From Sulfurimonas hongkongensis (GTDB taxonomy: Bacteria; Campylobacterota; Campylobacteria; Campylobacterales; Sulfurimonadaceae), in the NCBI RefSeq assembly GCF_000445475.1, contig NZ_AUPZ01000004.1:171216-235215 (forward strand): a DNA stretch of 64,000 nucleotides, read 5' to 3'. This document shows positions 61,327 to 64,000 of the stretch, in pieces (within the stretch, counting starts at the first letter, position 1; the number at the start of each line of letters is the position of its first letter). Both the position numbers and the translations under genes were made by a program. Under the pieces are notes generated by a model, which was given only the letters and a program-made list of their open reading frames with translations, was not told the origin of the DNA and searched no databases.

Positions 61327-63141
61327 ATGGCACAATTATTTACTAAAAAAACACAAGCAATCTTTTGGAACAATAACAAAACTGCAATCCAAAGAATGCT
61401 AGATTATGACTACACTATAAAAAGAGAGACTCCATCGGTAGCAGCGATTGTAGCGCCTACAAGTTCAAATAAGTTTGAGAAGTTTTTTTATGGTTCAGAT
61501 GAGATTATGATACCACTTTATAAATCAACAGCAGATGCAAAGGCTGCTCAACCTCAGGCTGATGTACTTCTAAATTTTGCATCTTTTAGAACAGCTTATG
61601 ATGTAACTATGGAAGCTTTAAACCTTGGTGGTTTTAGATCCATCATGATAACAGCTGAGGGTATTCCTGAAAGACTTGCTCGAGGGATGAATGCACACGC
61701 AAGAAGTTTAGGTGTGACAGTTATTGGACCTGCTACTGTTGGTGGTATAGCTCCAGGGGCATTTAAGATTGCAAATGTTGGCGGAACAATAGAAAATATA
61801 GTTCAATCTAAACTTCACCGTGCAGGTTCATGTGGACTTGTAACTCGTTCAGGTGGTCTCTTTAATGAGCTTTCAAACATTATTTCTTTAAATGCTGATG
61901 GCATCGCTGAGGGCGTGGCTATTGGTGGAGATAGATTTGTAGGCTCTGTTTTTATTGATCATCTACTTAGAATGGAAGCTAATCCTGAAGTTAAATATAT
62001 GTTACTTCTAGGTGAAGTTGGCGGTACTGAAGAGTATAAAGTAATAGAAGCAGTCAAAGAGGGCAAACTCAAAAAACCTATTATTGCATGGTGTATTGGT
62101 ACAATTGCTAAACATTATGATAGTGGTGTTCAGTTTGGTCATGCAGGTGCATCTGCTAATGATGATAGAGAAACAGCTGAGGCTAAAAATGCTGCAATGA
62201 AAGCAGTTGGCATCCATGTTCCTGCATCATTTAATGATTTACCAGAGATAATAAGCGGTATATATAGTGAACTTCATGCTGAGGGTATTATAAAAGATAT
62301 CAAAGAGCCAGCACTAAATATTGTACCAAAATCAAGAAGAAGCAAAGAGTTTATCTGTACTATTTCTGATGATAGAGGTGAAGAAGCACACTATTGTGGT
62401 TATCCAATAAGCTCAGTTGCAACCCCAGACACAGGCTTTACTATAGGCGATGTTATGAGTATCTTGTGGTTTAAAAAGAGATATCCAAGATGGGCTGTTG
62501 ACTTTTTAGAAACTGTACTTAAAACTGTGGCAGATCATGGTCCAGCAGTCTCTGGTGCTCACAATGCAAAAGTAACAGCTAGAGCTGGCAAAGATGTTAT
62601 TAGTTCACTTATAGCTGGACTACTTACCATTGGTCCAAGATTTGGTGGAGCAATAGATGGTGCCGCTAAGTATTTTAAATATGCTGAGGATAATAAACTT
62701 AGCCCAAAAGAGTTCTTAGCATATATGAAAAAAGAGGGAGTTCCAATTCCTGGTATTGGTCACCGTATCAAGTCTCTTAAGAACCCAGATTTAAGAGTAG
62801 AAGGACTTAAAAAGTTTGCAAAAGAGAACTTTCCATCAACTCCATTGTTAGATTATGCTTTAACAGTAGAGCAGTTAACAACATCTAAAAAAGAGAATCT
62901 AATACTAAATGTTGACGGAACTATCGGTATTTTGATGGTAGATATGTGGAGATCACTAGCGTATAGTGATGAAGAAATTGATGTATTTATCGACGCAGGT
63001 GCTTTAAATGCTTTCTTTATCCTAGGTAGATCTATAGGTTTTATTGGTCATATCTTAGATGAGAAAAGACTTGCTATGCCAATGTATAGACATCCAATGG
63101 ATGATATACTCTACGATGTTCAAAAAGCTCCAGAGCTTTAA
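61327..63141 (+). CDS. aclA: ATP citrate lyase, alpha (large) subunit AclA
   Basis: Large subunit carrying the CoA-ligase-like and citrate-synthase-like parts. The first half resembles succinyl-CoA synthetase alpha: TAEGIPERLARGMNAHARSL, GPATVGGIAPGAF, LVTRSGGLFNEL and the phosphohistidine loop SGVQFGHAGASAN with His as the phosphorylated residue. The C-terminal half (~370-600) is a citryl-CoA-lyase domain like citrate synthase: VSGAHNAKVTARAGKD, IPGIGHRIKSLKNPDLRV and VDMWRSL. 604 residues matches AclA of autotrophs. It shares one transcript with aclB and ends at a clear hairpin. Confidence 0.95.
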   Translation: MAQLFTKKTQAIFWNNNKTAIQRMLDYDYTIKRETPSVAAIVAPTSSNKFEKFFYGSDEIMIPLYKSTADAKAAQPQADVLLNFASFRTAYDVTMEALNLGGFRSIMITAEGIPERLARGMNAHARSLGVTVIGPATVGGIAPGAFKIANVGGTIENIVQSKLHRAGSCGLVTRSGGLFNELSNIISLNADGIAEGVAIGGDRFVGSVFIDHLLRMEANPEVKYMLLLGEVGGTEEYKVIEAVKEGKLKKPIIAWCIGTIAKHYDSGVQFGHAGASANDDRETAEAKNAAMKAVGIHVPASFNDLPEIISGIYSELHAEGIIKDIKEPALNIVPKSRRSKEFICTISDDRGEEAHYCGYPISSVATPDTGFTIGDVMSILWFKKRYPRWAVDFLETVLKTVADHGPAVSGAHNAKVTARAGKDVISSLIAGLLTIGPRFGGAIDGAAKYFKYAEDNKLSPKEFLAYMKKEGVPIPGIGHRIKSLKNPDLRVEGLKKFAKENFPSTPLLDYALTVEQLTTSKKENLILNVDGTIGILMVDMWRSLAYSDEEIDVFIDAGALNAFFILGRSIGFIGHILDEKRLAMPMYRHPMDDILYDVQKAPEL

Positions 63142-63149
63142 TCTTCTAT

Positions 63150-63175
63150 ATTTGAGGGGTTTAAACTCCTCAAAT
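63150..63175 (+). terminator. Terminator of aclBA
   Basis: ATTTGAGGGG-TTTAAA-CTCCTCAAAT, a 10-bp stem with one G-T pair, 9 bases after the aclA stop, followed by ACTTTCTT. A moderate T-run makes it a likely factor-independent terminator. Confidence 0.7.
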
Positions 63176-63221
63176 ACTTTCTTACAAATTCAATTATAAT
63201 TTAACATTTCAGTAATTTTGA

Positions 63222-63227
63222 TATAAT
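63222..63227 (+). promoter_or_regulatory. -10 element upstream of pseudopilin gene
   Basis: TATAAT preceded by TTTTGA, 30 bases before the pseudopilin ATG. No clear -35 box. Confidence 0.5.
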
Positions 63228-63256
63228 TAGTCACTTAAAACCTAAAAGGGTGTCTT

Positions 63257-63889
63257 ATGAAAAAAGCATTCACAATGATGGAGCTTATTTTTGTACTTAT
63301 TGTTATTGGTATCTTAGCTGCAGTAATCTTGCCAGAGATGAAGTCAAACAAATTAAGAGAAGCAGCGATTCAAGTCGTATCACATATTAGGTATACTCAG
63401 CATCTAGCTATGGTCGATGATAAGTTTGATGTGAATGATGCTGATTGGTATAAAAAAAGATGGCAAATTCAGTTTAATAAAACTATAGAAGGCGAAGATA
63501 TTTGGGCATATACTATTTATAGTGATGAAACATTAAGTGATAATGCTAATGCTATTAATGAAATTGCAAGAGATCCTCAAAACTCGAATCAATATATGAG
63601 TGGAGGTGCTTCAGGTTTTATTCTTTTAGGTGATATTAGAAGAAATAAAAAAATGGCATTGCAAGAAACATACGATATAACAAATGTTTCATTTTCAAAT
63701 TGTGGCTCGACCGCAAGGCGTATTACATTTGATCACATAGGTCGTCCACTTTTCGGTAATCCAAATAGTGCAAATAGTATATATGAAAGAGTAATAACTG
63801 ACACATGCAATATTAGATTGACGCATTCAAGTGGAGATATAGTAAATATAGCTATAGAACCAGAAACAGGCTATGCACATATACTTTAA
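63257..63889 (+). CDS. Type IV pilin-like/pseudopilin protein
   Basis: Type IV pilin superfamily protein with the class III signal: basic leader MKKA then FTMMELIFVLIVIGILAA, the hydrophobic alpha-1 helix with Glu at +5. The residue before the predicted cleavage is Ala rather than the usual Gly (KKA/FTMMEL). The C-terminal globular part (~30-210) is Asn/Asp-rich with two Cys (SFSNCGSTARR, TDTCNIRL) that could form the pilin D-loop disulfide. AAGGG stands 6 bases before the ATG. Role (type II secretion, pilus or competence) is unresolved. Confidence 0.88.
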   Translation: MKKAFTMMELIFVLIVIGILAAVILPEMKSNKLREAAIQVVSHIRYTQHLAMVDDKFDVNDADWYKKRWQIQFNKTIEGEDIWAYTIYSDETLSDNANAINEIARDPQNSNQYMSGGASGFILLGDIRRNKKMALQETYDITNVSFSNCGSTARRITFDHIGRPLFGNPNSANSIYERVITDTCNIRLTHSSGDIVNIAIEPETGYAHIL

Positions 63890-63918
63890 AATAGCTAGCA
63901 AAAAGCTAGTTATTTAAA
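63885..63918 (+). terminator. Hairpin after pseudopilin gene
   Basis: AATAGCTAGC-AAAAA-GCTAGTTATT, a 10-bp stem with one G-T pair just after the stop codon. No strong T-run follows. Confidence 0.55.
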
Positions 63919-63989
63919 GCAAAAAACAACAAATAAAAAAAGTATTTAAACTTCCTCCCACTTTAAGAAACTATTAAGCAACATCCTCC

Positions 63990-63995
63990 TATAAT
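63990..63995 (+). promoter_or_regulatory. -10 element at right edge
   Basis: TATAAT ending 5 bases before the window edge, after CTCC-rich sequence. It likely belongs to the next gene outside the window; what that gene is cannot be told. Confidence 0.35.
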
Positions 63996-64000
63996 TCCCC

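Overview
The window looks like a chromosomal piece of a Campylobacterota (Epsilonproteobacteria) member, most like a sulfur-oxidising autotroph of the Sulfurimonas type. The reasons are AT-rich DNA, Campylobacter/Helicobacter-like gene orders (nth-peb4 with fba close by; rsmD-flgI-flgJ-flgM-flgN-flgK; cbpA-hspR), both subunits of ATP citrate lyase (the reverse TCA cycle marker) and a flavocytochrome-c-sulfide-dehydrogenase-like flavoprotein. This assignment rests on gene content and remembered synteny, not on a search. I see no rRNA, tRNA, CRISPR array, prophage or insertion sequence.

Layout. 1-8 kb: an STAS/receiver-like plus HDOD signalling pair, rpmB, an RCK potassium channel, argJ, a Pit phosphate transporter, a periplasmic cyclophilin and a decayed UvrD-like protein with a NERD-like front. 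8-13 kb: HU, two small genes including an HTH protein, a FapA (DUF342) protein and fba. 13-22 kb: cmoA, nth, the PEB4-type periplasmic PPIase, a PLP enzyme, a nitroreductase, clpB with a tetrahaem cytochrome, and a GGDEF/EAL protein. 22-27 kb: the conserved block rpmH-rnpA-yidD-yidC-jag-mnmE, then ruvX. 28-43 kb: housekeeping genes (ilvC, holA, rnr, greA-like, purL, pfkA, purH), the cbpA-hspR heat-shock operon and murA. 43-50 kb: a large GGDEF/EAL sensor, a three-gene cluster with an exonuclease, the sulfide-dehydrogenase-like flavoprotein and a lipase-like hydrolase. 50-56 kb: a flagellar cluster with a sigma54 site before flgI and a sigma28-like site before flgM. 56-64 kb: transporters, galU, a PabA/TrpG amidotransferase, a membrane glycosyltransferase-like protein, aclBA and a pseudopilin.

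How the genes work together. aclBA splits citrate for carbon fixation. fba and pfkA handle the hexose side, and purL, purH, argJ and ilvC are biosynthetic. HspR very probably represses its own cbpA-hspR operon and clpB: both promoters carry the same CTTGA-N9-ACTCAAC operator over a TTGACA-18-TATAAT promoter.

Most notable observations: rnpA has no ATG, GTG or TTG anywhere in its frame and probably starts at AUU; a matched pair of HspR operators; a 37-bp palindromic repeat in two distant copies, one supplying the C-terminus of an enzyme; a ~145-bp imperfect palindrome after purH; a helicase-like protein with most catalytic motifs eroded; and an FccB-like flavoprotein that seems to lack its second redox cysteine.
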